Positions 8,722 to 16,814 of a stretch of DNA of 50,886 bases are shown here, piece by piece. Numbering within the stretch: the first letter of the stretch is position 1; every line of letters starts with the position of its first letter. The translations under genes and the position numbers were made by a program. Source of the DNA: JAFGED01 sp964551295 (GTDB taxonomy: Bacteria; Chloroflexota; Anaerolineae; B4-G1); assembly GCA_964551295.1 (NCBI GenBank), contig CAZKDJ010000008.1, forward strand, positions 1 to 50,886, given 5' to 3'. The notes under the pieces were generated by a model. The model ran no database searches. It saw only the letters and a list, made by a program, of their open reading frames with translations, and was not told where the DNA came from.

Positions 8722-9413
8722 GATCGCGACTCCAAAGGCGTGACCTTCACATCTGCAACCAGTTGCCCATCGTAAAATGCCGCTCGAGAAAACTCGTAAC
8801 GGAATCCTTTATACTCCAAAAAAGCCTTGGGGTATCCCTCGGCATCCAGCATCCGGATAAAATCGTACAAGCCCTGCAAACTCGACAAAACCGGTATCTC
8901 GCTCTGGTGAGGCTTGCGCCGTTTGAAGATGACCGGTTCTCCCTCTTGAGGCTGAGGTACGGGTTCGTTCTCGATTATGTACTTGATCATGTTTGCAGAA
9001 AGGTAAGAAGCGCGAATATAGATTTCTTCTGCAGTTCCCATCAGACAAAGATCTTCTTTCAAGTAAACAGGACCGGCGTCAAAATCCTCGACCATACGCA
9101 GTGCCGTCAGCTTGGTATGTGTGTGCCCACGAAGTATCAAATTCTGCAAAGGACTTCCCCCGCGTCCGTACGGCACATCCGTCATATGGAAGCAGACGCA
9201 CTCATAGTCTTGAACAACTCCGCTCGGGACTTGCCAAGACCAGTGCAGAAAAAAAACGTATCGCGGTGCTATACCAGATAATACCTCGTACTTCAGCTCA
9301 TCAGGGCAGCTGAGAAAATGCCACTCCCCAGGGTATTTGGCGATCACTTGATCGAATACCCGACGGTTCCAAGATTTGGCGCCCGCGACGACGTAGCAAA
9401 GTTCAGCAGTCAT
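8718..9413 (-). CDS. Formyltransferase-family protein, probable sugar N-formyltransferase
   Basis: Protein of 231 residues. The core FHMTDVPYGRGGSPLQNLI (about 75-93) followed by LTALRMVEDFDAGPVY (about 102-117) is the formyl-transferase N-terminal fold, with His76 and Asp112 in the positions of the catalytic His and Asp. In well-known members the third residue, Asn, lies two positions before the His; here that position is Cys74. A C-terminal part (about 135-231) replaces the tRNA-binding domain, so it is not a methionyl-tRNA enzyme. Members use N10-formyltetrahydrofolate to formylate amino sugars. It starts 6 bases after the pseI stop and overlaps the deacetylase gene, which favours a role in modifying the pseudaminic acid pathway product. 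Confidence 0.75.
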   Translation of the reverse strand: MTAELCYVVAGAKSWNRRVFDQVIAKYPGEWHFLSCPDELKYEVLSGIAPRYVFFLHWSWQVPSGVVQDYECVCFHMTDVPYGRGGSPLQNLILRGHTHTKLTALRMVEDFDAGPVYLKEDLCLMGTAEEIYIRASYLSANMIKYIIENEPVPQPQEGEPVIFKRRKPHQSEIPVLSSLQGLYDFIRMLDAEGYPKAFLEYKGFRYEFSRAAFYDGQLVADVKVTPLESRS

Positions 9414-9419
9414 ACGAAT

Positions 9420-10469
9420 CTACCTCGCCAAATCCCAGGCGAGCGGGGTGCCGCGCTCAATATCTCGGCTGGCGCGTCGCCCGATGACCTCTCCCAAATG
9501 ACGCGGATGCAACCCGTGGCCAGGACGAATGGAACGCACATTCTCGGCAGTGAACATCTCGCCTGCTTCCACATCCCGTACTACAAACAGAGACCGACGA
9601 AGATCTCGGCTGGCAAGCTCCTGTTCCGTGACCTCGTAACACACCTGTCCCAACGCCCTCTCGGCCACCCGAATATCCCGCACCATTTCGTCGAACTCCT
9701 GGGGTTCCAAGGAGAACGCACTATCGGGGCCGGGGATAGCGCGGGATAACGTGAAGTGTTTCTCCACGATACAGGCCCCTAATGCCACCGCCGCCACCGG
9801 CACGGCGGTGCCTAGCGTGTGATCGGAGAGGCCAACCGGGAGGTGGAATGTCTCTGCCAGGTTAGGAATAGTTCGCAAGTTCATCTCTCCAGGTCGCGCG
9901 GGATAGGCGCTGACGCACTTGAGCAGCGCCAACTGGCCAGACCCAGACTCCCGAATCGCGCGCACTCCTTCGTCAATCTCAGCCAGTGTCGCCATGCCTG
10001 TGGACATGATAACCGGTTTGCCCGTCGCAGCGATCTGGCGCAGCAGCGGCAAATCCACGTTCTCAAAAGATGCGATTTTGTACGCCGGAACGCCCATATC
10101 CTCCAGAAAATCCACTGCCGTGACGTCAAAAGGGGTTGAAAAAAGATCGATTCCCAACTCATCGGCAATCTGTTTTAGCCTGGGCTGCCAATCCCATGGC
10201 GTATAGGCTTCTTTATACAAATCGTAAAGCGTGCGCCCATCCCACAGAGTTCCCTGGATTTGAAAGTGCTCGCTGTCACAGTCAATCGTCATCGTGTCCG
10301 GCGTGTAGGTTTGAAGCTTGATAGCATTGGCCCCAGCCTGCTTGGCAGCCTCAACAAGCCTGATTGCTCGATCAAAATCCTGATTGTGATTGGCCGACAT
10401 TTCGGCGACGACATAGACCGGAAATCCGGGCCCCACACACCGATTATTGATCGTGATGATATCGGTCAT
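9420..10469 (-). CDS. pseI: Pseudaminic acid synthase
   Basis: NeuB-family enzyme that condenses 2,4-diacetamido-2,4,6-trideoxy-L-altrose with phosphoenolpyruvate to give pseudaminic acid. The TIM-barrel part has VVAEMSANHNQDFDRA, NAIKLQTYTPDTMT, FSTPFD, STGMATLAEI, KCVSAYPA and VGLSDHTLG, all typical of PseI rather than sialic acid synthase. The last 60 or so residues form the SAF (antifreeze-like) domain with RSLFVVRDVEAGE and IRPGHGLHP. I chose the ATG at 10469 because GAGGG stands seven bases before it; the frame is open to 10496. It follows the PseG-PseH fusion gene after 54 bases, one of the larger gaps in the operon. About 349 residues, normal for the family. Confidence 0.93.
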   Translation of the reverse strand: MTDIITINNRCVGPGFPVYVVAEMSANHNQDFDRAIRLVEAAKQAGANAIKLQTYTPDTMTIDCDSEHFQIQGTLWDGRTLYDLYKEAYTPWDWQPRLKQIADELGIDLFSTPFDVTAVDFLEDMGVPAYKIASFENVDLPLLRQIAATGKPVIMSTGMATLAEIDEGVRAIRESGSGQLALLKCVSAYPARPGEMNLRTIPNLAETFHLPVGLSDHTLGTAVPVAAVALGACIVEKHFTLSRAIPGPDSAFSLEPQEFDEMVRDIRVAERALGQVCYEVTEQELASRDLRRSLFVVRDVEAGEMFTAENVRSIRPGHGLHPRHLGEVIGRRASRDIERGTPLAWDLAR

Positions 10470-10523
10470 AGACATTCCCTCAGGCAACCGTCTCATTGAT
10501 TCGACTGACCTAAACTCTACAGG

Positions 10524-12035
10524 TCAAGCACAATCCTTCTCAAAGATGAAACAAGAGACACCCTGCACCTGTTCCTGCCCAACACACTCGAACCCTGCCT
10601 TGGTAAAGGCATGTACAGACGGCCCGTTGGAACTGAACACAGTTCCTCTGAGACGCTTGACCTGCAACTCGTCACAAGCAAGGCGGTGAGATAACAGCAA
10701 AACCCGCGTCCCTAAGCCTCTACCACGGTAGAGATGGACGACGGAAAAATCTATTTCGGCAGTATCTGAATCAACACGGTCGTATCGTATTTGTCCTACA
10801 GGCACCTGGTCCAGCTCGACAAGCCAGATACACGCATCGGAAGATACCAGCTTTTTTCTGTACCACTCGATGTGAGCATCTAGTGAAATAGACTCGCGAT
10901 TGAAAGAGTTGGCGCGTACAACTGGATCATTCGCCCACTGCCAAATAATCTCGGCATCCTCCAACCGAGCGGGACGGATCCGCAATCGATCCGCCGGGAA
11001 AGCCGGTTCGGCCAGGCGATTCATACTGGACACAACCTCGTCGGCCCCACTCCCACTAACCAATTGCCGTCCCTTTTCACTCATCGCTCCACGCTGAGCA
11101 AAATCGGTAGCGAGCGCCTTCAACGCATGAGCCACGTCTACCTCATCGACATCCATGCACCGCCCCAGGTTCTTGACAACACCAAGTGCATCGAGTCCTT
11201 CAGCAACTCCCTTCTGATTCTCAGCCACCACCAAGACCAAGGCCGGCAGCCCCATGAATGCCAGTTCCCAACAAGTCGATCCTCCCGCAGACATAGCCGC
11301 GTCAGCCCAGGCCATCAACTCGGACATGTCCTTCACATTGCGTTCAAGGCGAATTTCACACCCGGAATGCTCAGTGGCAGAGCGCAGTGACTCCCAATGA
11401 GGGTTGCCACCTCCCACAACCACCGTCGCCTCCAGCCCGGCGATCTGGACGCGGCGCAAAGCCCGCACAACCCAGAGGGTCACGTTGTCGGGATCGGCGC
11501 CGCCAAGCGTGACGAGCACCTTGTGCGCTACAGGTGAAATCTCGCGTCGCCAACCGCGCCAGGGCCAGAACTCACGCCGCAACAGTGCATAGCGCGGACC
11601 TAACAAGAGATGAGTACATGGTTCACGATTGGCATACAGCGACTCGTCGGCACCGATGTTCTGATTGAGCACCAGGTCGGCGTAATAGTGGCTGGCGTGA
11701 CCGTAATCGTCTACGACCAACAAGCGCAAGCCCGCTTCCTTGACCGCGCGCTGGTAAGGGGCGTCGAAGCAGTAACCATCCAACACCACCCAGGCCGCCT
11801 CCATCTGCCGGGCCAGTGCGATTGTCTGCGCTGCATCCTCAAGCGTGCCAGGCAAAGAAGCTACGCAAGACACTTCCATTCCTTCATCAAGCAACCGTCT
11901 TTTCAGAACCGGCGGTCCATCCACCAGGGCATACTGCGCCACACCCCCTTCCTCTCGCCAAGCCTGAGCCAAAGCCAAGCAGCGCATCAGATGCCCCACG
12001 CCTATACGGACATCGGCATCTGCACGGATCAACAC
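10524..12035 (-). CDS. pseG: PseG-PseH fusion: UDP-sugar hydrolase plus N-acetyltransferase of the pseudaminic acid pathway
   Basis: A single 503-residue frame holds two pathway enzymes. Residues 1-345 are PseG: MLIRADADVRIGVGHLMRC with the catalytic histidine His15, VTLGGADPDN (about 175-184) and SAGGSTCWELAFMGLP (about 249-264). PseG removes UDP from UDP-2,4-diacetamido-2,4,6-trideoxy-altrose. Residues about 350-500 are a GNAT acetyltransferase like PseH, with LRIRPARLEDAEIIWQWAND at its start, the acetyl-CoA loop YRGRGLGT (436-443) and SSNGPSVHAFTKAGF. PseH acetylates the 4-amino group made by PseC. The two are separate proteins in Campylobacter and Helicobacter. PseH works before PseG, so the fusion could channel the intermediate. 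Start is GTG at 12035, 23 bases after the previous stop. Confidence 0.9.
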   Translation of the reverse strand: MLIRADADVRIGVGHLMRCLALAQAWREEGGVAQYALVDGPPVLKRRLLDEGMEVSCVASLPGTLEDAAQTIALARQMEAAWVVLDGYCFDAPYQRAVKEAGLRLLVVDDYGHASHYYADLVLNQNIGADESLYANREPCTHLLLGPRYALLRREFWPWRGWRREISPVAHKVLVTLGGADPDNVTLWVVRALRRVQIAGLEATVVVGGGNPHWESLRSATEHSGCEIRLERNVKDMSELMAWADAAMSAGGSTCWELAFMGLPALVLVVAENQKGVAEGLDALGVVKNLGRCMDVDEVDVAHALKALATDFAQRGAMSEKGRQLVSGSGADEVVSSMNRLAEPAFPADRLRIRPARLEDAEIIWQWANDPVVRANSFNRESISLDAHIEWYRKKLVSSDACIWLVELDQVPVGQIRYDRVDSDTAEIDFSVVHLYRGRGLGTRVLLLSHRLACDELQVKRLRGTVFSSNGPSVHAFTKAGFECVGQEQVQGVSCFIFEKDCA

Positions 12036-12058
12036 AGATCACCATCCACCAATCGCAT

Positions 12059-12787
12059 TCAAATCACCTTCTGCTGAACGTGGCGGTTGATCTCCAACCA
12101 CTCTGGATTCTGCTCCAGCGCCGCCAGCACCTCGCGCCAGGAAAAGAGAGCATGGCCAAAATGGGTATAGATGCAACGCACAAAGGCCAAGTCCTCGGGC
12201 GTGTCGGCTGTCCAGCGCATGTGGGAATAATCCGCATCGTTTACAATACCGTGGATGCGAAACATATCCGGATTGCGCCGAATATAGAGGGTCACGTGCT
12301 CGCGCCAAGCAGGATCAAAGTCGGCGCGCCAGACACGCTCCAACACATCCAGGCGCACAACCTCCGTATCCAGACCGCGAGGAAACGTGCGCCTAGGCAA
12401 TATATTGCAGCCATATTCGACCTCCGGCTGCAGATCCAGAAACTCCCGCACCACCCGATCCACAATCTCCGGTTCGATCAGCGGACAATCCGCCGTGATG
12501 CGGACGACGACGTCCGCCCGGTGTGCAATCGCCGCCTGATAATAGCGATCCAGGACATCGGCTTCGCTCCCACGGAAACAGGGCCAGCCCCGCTCGACAC
12601 ACAACCGGGCAATGGCATCATCAGCAGGGTACCCCGTCGTCGCCACTACCACCTCGTCAAGCGTCCGCGCCCGCCGAGTGCGCTGGACGACTCGCCCCAA
12701 CATTGGCTCACCGGCTAAATCCAGTAACACCTTACCCGGCAGGCGCGTGCTGCCCATCCGGGCCTGAATAATCGCGACGACTTTCAC
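12059..12787 (-). CDS. SpsF/PseF-like cytidylyltransferase, probable CMP-pseudaminic acid synthetase
   Basis: Protein of 242 residues. The start VVAIIQARMGSTRLPGKVL (3-21) is the nucleotide-binding signature of the SpsF (COG1861) cytidylyltransferase group. VRITADCPLIEPEIVD (about 94-109) carries the metal-binding Asp, and MRWTADTPEDLAFVR is the usual later block. The enzyme should activate pseudaminic acid with CTP, the last soluble step before transfer. True PseF proteins and SpsF proteins are related, and the operon supports the PseF role, but substrate choice is inferred. It starts at a GTG with a weak AAAGG five bases after the methylase stop. Confidence 0.8.
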   Translation of the reverse strand: MKVVAIIQARMGSTRLPGKVLLDLAGEPMLGRVVQRTRRARTLDEVVVATTGYPADDAIARLCVERGWPCFRGSEADVLDRYYQAAIAHRADVVVRITADCPLIEPEIVDRVVREFLDLQPEVEYGCNILPRRTFPRGLDTEVVRLDVLERVWRADFDPAWREHVTLYIRRNPDMFRIHGIVNDADYSHMRWTADTPEDLAFVRCIYTHFGHALFSWREVLAALEQNPEWLEINRHVQQKVI

Positions 12788-12792
12788 AGCCT

Positions 12793-13434
12793 TTATCTCT
12801 TCTCAAGCAAAAACATCATATCTACGTTGTCGCTATCCAGATACTCGAGACGTTCTTGCCGAACTGGCTCTAGGTCATCAAACTTGTCAAGATACATCCC
12901 TGCAAAATCTGCTTTCCATAGCAGATTTTTGTGTCCCCGGTATGGTATCTCGGTATAATTGTCTGCGTAATACTCTAATCCCCATATGTACTTGTTCGTA
13001 CATCTATGAATCTCTCCCATAGCTGTCTCTACGTTGGATGGCGCTATGTGAATCAGCACCCCCGAGGTAAAAACCAACCCAAAGTAAGCGTCCTTATATG
13101 GAATATCAAAAGCCGATCCCTCGATGATATTGATGCGTCTGGTCCGCGACTTGGAAAGCTCGACGGCGTAGCTTTGCAACTCTATGCCGTACAGATTGGA
13201 GAACCCCATCCTTTGAAGGCATACCAATTGGTTGCCGATGTTCGAACCTACCTCCAGGACCCGGATCGAACGATCTACACCTTTCAAGCAACGCTCATTT
13301 AATTCGGCCCGCGTTTGCCCATAGTTCTTTAAATACAATGCTTCCATATCATCAAGAGAAAGAGCGTTCCGGTCCGTGTATTCCTCACCAAATCGCCCAG
13401 CCCACTCCTCCATCTGCTCGGTAGCTTTGCTCAT
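12793..13434 (-). CDS. Pseudaminic acid biosynthesis-associated SAM-dependent methylase
   Basis: Protein of 213 residues from the ATG at 13434, placed by GGAGGG seven bases upstream; a TTG two codons earlier overlaps the previous stop. The SAM-binding motif VLEVGSNIGNQL is followed by YGIELQ and by FTSGVLIHIAPSN. The beginning TEQMEEWAGRFGEEYTDRN and the ending DNVDMMFLLEKR match the small methylase family that keeps company with pseudaminic acid operons. Its acceptor is not established. It could methylate the sugar itself or the amidine group made by the neighbouring amidotransferase, as N-methylacetimidoyl groups occur on Legionella nonulosonates. Base use is noticeably richer in A and T than in the pse genes around it. 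Confidence 0.85.
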   Translation of the reverse strand: MSKATEQMEEWAGRFGEEYTDRNALSLDDMEALYLKNYGQTRAELNERCLKGVDRSIRVLEVGSNIGNQLVCLQRMGFSNLYGIELQSYAVELSKSRTRRINIIEGSAFDIPYKDAYFGLVFTSGVLIHIAPSNVETAMGEIHRCTNKYIWGLEYYADNYTEIPYRGHKNLLWKADFAGMYLDKFDDLEPVRQERLEYLDSDNVDMMFLLEKR

Positions 13435-13436
13435 TA

Positions 13437-14582
13437 TCAACCCTCCGTTATCAGATCCTCATAAACAGGATGTTTCAAACGCCAGATACCGCCAACATTC
13501 TCAAACAAGTCTTGGTTCCAAAAACGCTCAACGATATCCCAGAACTGCCTCGGCGTATAACCCATAAAAGTGATGAAATCATCCATCGCTCTCTGATCCA
13601 GTTTATGGTCGTGTTCCATTACCAGCCTTCTCGCTTCCTCCCTCGTGATCCTTCCTTTCCTGATCCACCTAGCAGCGATGTCTGTAGCTCTAGCGAAGCC
13701 AAACTTGGGATACTTTAGCCAAAGGTGAACGATGTAGGCCTCGGAATCTATTTGACCATAATCCTCGATGAAACCCTCCCTTTGCCACTCGTGGTGCAAA
13801 TCCTTAAAGCCATATCTCTTGGCGATCGCGTAATTCCTTTCATCATCCCACGGAATGAAATAACTCATAAAGATCGATTCCGGCTTCACCCGCTCCAAAT
13901 CTTGGCTTGACGGCGGAATAAGTGCATTCATCTCCCCCAGCGGAACGCCGTGTTCCTGCCAAAAGTCCGTGATCTCATTCCCAAGCTTTTCGCCCGAGGC
14001 GCTATGCCCCGCTTCGATGTACTTTTTCGCGCTGTAGCCATCCTCGGTGGTGGTACCATAGGTGTATGCCGCATTCTCTCCATAGACAATCAGAGGTATG
14101 TCAAAAGCGACTGCATATTTGGGCGGCACTGTATAGATCGTCGACTCGATGTAACGCAAGGGTTCGCCTAGCTCCTCGAACCCTATCCTGGTCACTCTCC
14201 TGAACAAGTCGACGCTCATACTGAACACGACGACATCACAATTAAACGACTCGCCCAGATTTCTCAGATTATGGGTGCCTGCGCCGGTGTGAGTGAATGG
14301 GTCAGTCACACAAACTAACAAGGGATTCATCCCCATCTGTTCCTTCAGCATATACGTCAAGAAATGGCTGTCCTTGCCACCACTCACGGCGATGACACAG
14401 TCATACCGCCCATCGCTCCTTCTATACTTATCACACAGAGACTCCAATTCCCGATATCTTGCTTCCCAATTAACCTCGCTACGCTTATCATAGTTTTGGC
14501 AGGCCTGACACACTCCATCCTCATCGAAAATGGATCCCGGCCTGGTGTCAGGCATGACGCATTTTTTGCAGTATTTCATCAT
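13437..14582 (-). CDS. N-acetyl sugar amidotransferase (PseA/WbuX family)
   Basis: Protein of 381 residues. The N-terminus carries two cysteine pairs, CKKC and CQAC (about 5-28), likely a zinc site. The PP-loop ATP-pyrophosphatase motif AVSGGKDSHFLTYML lies at about 65-79. The block VYGENAAYTYGTTTEDGYS and the C-terminal half (LWLKYPKFGFARATDIAARWIRKG) follow the WbuX/PseA pattern. Family members change an N-acetyl group into an acetamidino group, using ammonia from glutamine delivered by HisH/HisF-like partners. No such partner is in this window, so it would have to come from elsewhere. Two ATG codons in tandem follow GGGGGTG. The gene is AT-rich like the methylase and shares its junction (the stop lies 2 bases from the methylase ATG). 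Confidence 0.87.
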   Translation of the reverse strand: MMKYCKKCVMPDTRPGSIFDEDGVCQACQNYDKRSEVNWEARYRELESLCDKYRRSDGRYDCVIAVSGGKDSHFLTYMLKEQMGMNPLLVCVTDPFTHTGAGTHNLRNLGESFNCDVVVFSMSVDLFRRVTRIGFEELGEPLRYIESTIYTVPPKYAVAFDIPLIVYGENAAYTYGTTTEDGYSAKKYIEAGHSASGEKLGNEITDFWQEHGVPLGEMNALIPPSSQDLERVKPESIFMSYFIPWDDERNYAIAKRYGFKDLHHEWQREGFIEDYGQIDSEAYIVHLWLKYPKFGFARATDIAARWIRKGRITREEARRLVMEHDHKLDQRAMDDFITFMGYTPRQFWDIVERFWNQDLFENVGGIWRLKHPVYEDLITEG

Positions 14583-14617
14583 TCACCCCCTATCTGGTCC
14601 CTGATCATCAATCAGCT

Positions 14618-15814
14618 TCACACACGATACACAGAAACAACCTTGATCACGGCTGCGATCACGTCCTCAACATCATCATCCGTCATCGCCGGAAACATCG
14701 GCAAACTGATCAATCGCTCATAGGCCGCTTCTGCCATTGGGCATAACCCTTTCTCGTATCCCAACTGCTGATAGTAAGGATGCCAGTAGACAGGGATATA
14801 GTGCACATTGACAGCGATGTTCTCTGCCCGCAGCGCAGCAAAGACTTGCTGCCGTCCCACCCGTATCTGGCTCAAATTCAACTCAATCACAAAAAGATGC
14901 CAGGCTGGATTGACTTGAGGCAAAATGCGTGGCACTTTTACTTCGGGCAACTGGGCAAAAGCTGCCGTATAGCGGGTTGCAATCTCTCGCCGACGAGCCA
15001 GCCAGCTATCCAACTTGCGCATCTGAGCTGATCCCAGAGCACAGTTGATGTCAGGCAGTCGATAGTTGTAACCCAAGATCACCATCTCATAGAACCACGA
15101 CCCAGCCGCAGCCCGTCGTCGAAAGTCAGCAGTTACACCGTGGGTACGAAACGCGCGCATCTTGGCAGCCGTATCTGCATCGTTGGTAAGAACCATCCCT
15201 CCCTCGCCAGTCGTGACGTGCTTGACAGGATGAAAGCTCAAAGTGGTTAATTCATTCAACGCACCTACCCGCCGGCCTTTGTACTCTGCTCCCAGGGCAT
15301 GCGCCCCATCCTCGATAATCCTCAAGCCATATTGCTCAGCCACCTTCCAAATCGCTTCATAGTCACATGGTTGACCGGTAAAATCCACAGCGATAACAGC
15401 TTTGGTTCTGGAAGTAACCTTGCGTTCCACGTCTTGTGGATCAATATTGAGCGTGCTAGGACATACATCGGCGAAAACCGGACGTCCGCCCAGATAGAGC
15501 ACACAGTTGGCAGTGGCGGCAAAAGTCAGCGGCGTGGTAATGACCTCATCGCCTGGCCCAATCCCGATAGCAAAAGCCGCAGCGTGAAGAGCAGCCGTGC
15601 CAGAGTTCACGGCCACTGCATACTCGCTCCCCACATAATCTGCCACCTGTTCTTCGAACTCTTGCACCTTGGGGCCAGTCGTCAACCAATCAGAACGCAA
15701 GACCTCGACAACCGCCTGTATATCCAATTCGTCTACCCACTGGCGTCCGTAAGGCAACGGGCTTTTTCGAACAGGAGCCCCTCCATCGATGGCTAGTAAT
15801 TTATCCGCGTCCAT
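14618..15814 (-). CDS. pseC: UDP-4-amino-4,6-dideoxy-N-acetyl-L-altrosamine transaminase
   Basis: PLP-dependent DegT/DnrJ/EryC1 aminotransferase, about 398 residues from the ATG at 15814 (a TTG at 15823 in frame is the other option). It has AVNSGTAALHAAAFAIGIGPGDE, ITTPLTFAATANCVLYLGG, FTGQPCDYEAIW and the PLP lysine in SFHPVKHVTTGEGG (about residue 198), all typical of PseC. It adds the 4-amino group to the UDP-4-keto sugar made by PseB, with glutamate as donor. The start lies inside the last codons of pseB, so the two are coupled. A 35-base gap without a recognised signal separates it from the amidotransferase gene. Confidence 0.92.
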   Translation of the reverse strand: MDADKLLAIDGGAPVRKSPLPYGRQWVDELDIQAVVEVLRSDWLTTGPKVQEFEEQVADYVGSEYAVAVNSGTAALHAAAFAIGIGPGDEVITTPLTFAATANCVLYLGGRPVFADVCPSTLNIDPQDVERKVTSRTKAVIAVDFTGQPCDYEAIWKVAEQYGLRIIEDGAHALGAEYKGRRVGALNELTTLSFHPVKHVTTGEGGMVLTNDADTAAKMRAFRTHGVTADFRRRAAAGSWFYEMVILGYNYRLPDINCALGSAQMRKLDSWLARRREIATRYTAAFAQLPEVKVPRILPQVNPAWHLFVIELNLSQIRVGRQQVFAALRAENIAVNVHYIPVYWHPYYQQLGYEKGLCPMAEAAYERLISLPMFPAMTDDDVEDVIAAVIKVVSVYRV

Positions 15815-16799
15815 CTTCTCCAATCATTTTGCGCAAACTCTCGTTAGTCAACCATTGGGTGTTGTTATTGCTCGTATAATCAAACCCATCAGGCAAAGGA
15901 CTTCCCAGCTCCCAGTCTTCCGACTGCCACCAGGGAAAAACAGGTAGAATGACAAACATATCATCCAACTCAACAGTGTGGCGTGACTCATCGCTCGAGA
16001 TGAGAACCTCGTGTAATTTCTCACCCGGGCGAATACCCACGAACTCCACCTCACACTCTGGTGCCACCGCCTTGGCCAAATCCATGATCCGCATGCTGGG
16101 GATCTTGGGGATGAATATTTCCCCACCCCGCATCTGCTCGACGCAGCGAATTACAAAGCGCACACCCTGCTCAAGTGTGATCCAGAAACGGGTCATTCGC
16201 TCGTCGGTCACCGTGATCGTGCCGCATTCGCGTTGCTTTTTGAACACCGGGATCACACTACCCCGGCTGCCCACCACATTGCCATAGCGTGTACAGCTAA
16301 AACACGTCCCACCCTCACCGGAATACGAATTGCCCTGTACGAAAAGCTTCTCAGCGCACAGCTTGGTAGCCCCATACAGATTGACAGGATTGACCGCCTT
16401 GTCCGAGCCAATCGCCATCACCTTGTCGACGCCTTGGTCAATAGCAGCATCGATCACATTCTTTGCGCCGATCACATTGGTTTGAACCGCCTCGAAAGGA
16501 TTGTACTCGCAGGCCGGCACTTGCTTCAGAGCCGCAGCGTGGACCACGACGTCCACGCCGTTGAATGCCCGGAGCAGTCGGTCCCGATCACGCACATCGC
16601 CGATAAAATAACGCATTGGGGAATCACCTGAATCAGGATAGACCTGGCGCATCTCGTGCTGCTTTAGCTCATCCCGGCTGAAGATTATCAACTTCCTAGG
16701 TTTATAATCCCTCATCATGATCTCGGCGAACTTTTTGCCAAAAGAACCGGTACCACCCGTGATCAAGACAGCCAAGCTGGACCATGACATATCCTTCAT
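15801..16799 (-). CDS. pseB: UDP-N-acetylglucosamine 4,6-dehydratase (inverting)
   Basis: Extended short-chain dehydrogenase of 332 residues, the length of PseB/FlaA1. The NADP-binding TGGTGSFG motif is at 14-21. The PseB-type active site GSDKAVNPVNLYGATK (131-146) contains Asp133-Lys134 and the Tyr142/Lys146 pair, which removes water from UDP-GlcNAc and inverts C5. RYGNVVGSRGSVIP and FIPKIPSMRI also match. It starts at an ATG with AGGTGAG seven bases upstream, 15 bases after the initiating transferase. It performs the first committed step of pseudaminic acid synthesis and is followed by pseC with overlap. Confidence 0.94.
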   Translation of the reverse strand: MKDMSWSSLAVLITGGTGSFGKKFAEIMMRDYKPRKLIIFSRDELKQHEMRQVYPDSGDSPMRYFIGDVRDRDRLLRAFNGVDVVVHAAALKQVPACEYNPFEAVQTNVIGAKNVIDAAIDQGVDKVMAIGSDKAVNPVNLYGATKLCAEKLFVQGNSYSGEGGTCFSCTRYGNVVGSRGSVIPVFKKQRECGTITVTDERMTRFWITLEQGVRFVIRCVEQMRGGEIFIPKIPSMRIMDLAKAVAPECEVEFVGIRPGEKLHEVLISSDESRHTVELDDMFVILPVFPWWQSEDWELGSPLPDGFDYTSNNNTQWLTNESLRKMIGEDGRG

Positions 16800-16814
16800 A
16801 TCTCACTCACCTCC

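Noticed and set aside
8718..9413. Methionyl-tRNA formyltransferase
   Set aside because: It is too short, lacks the tRNA-binding C-terminal domain, and sits inside a sugar operon.
14583..14617. Riboswitch or promoter between pseC and the amidotransferase gene
   Set aside because: The 35 bases contain only the ribosome site and no recognisable boxes or paired stems.
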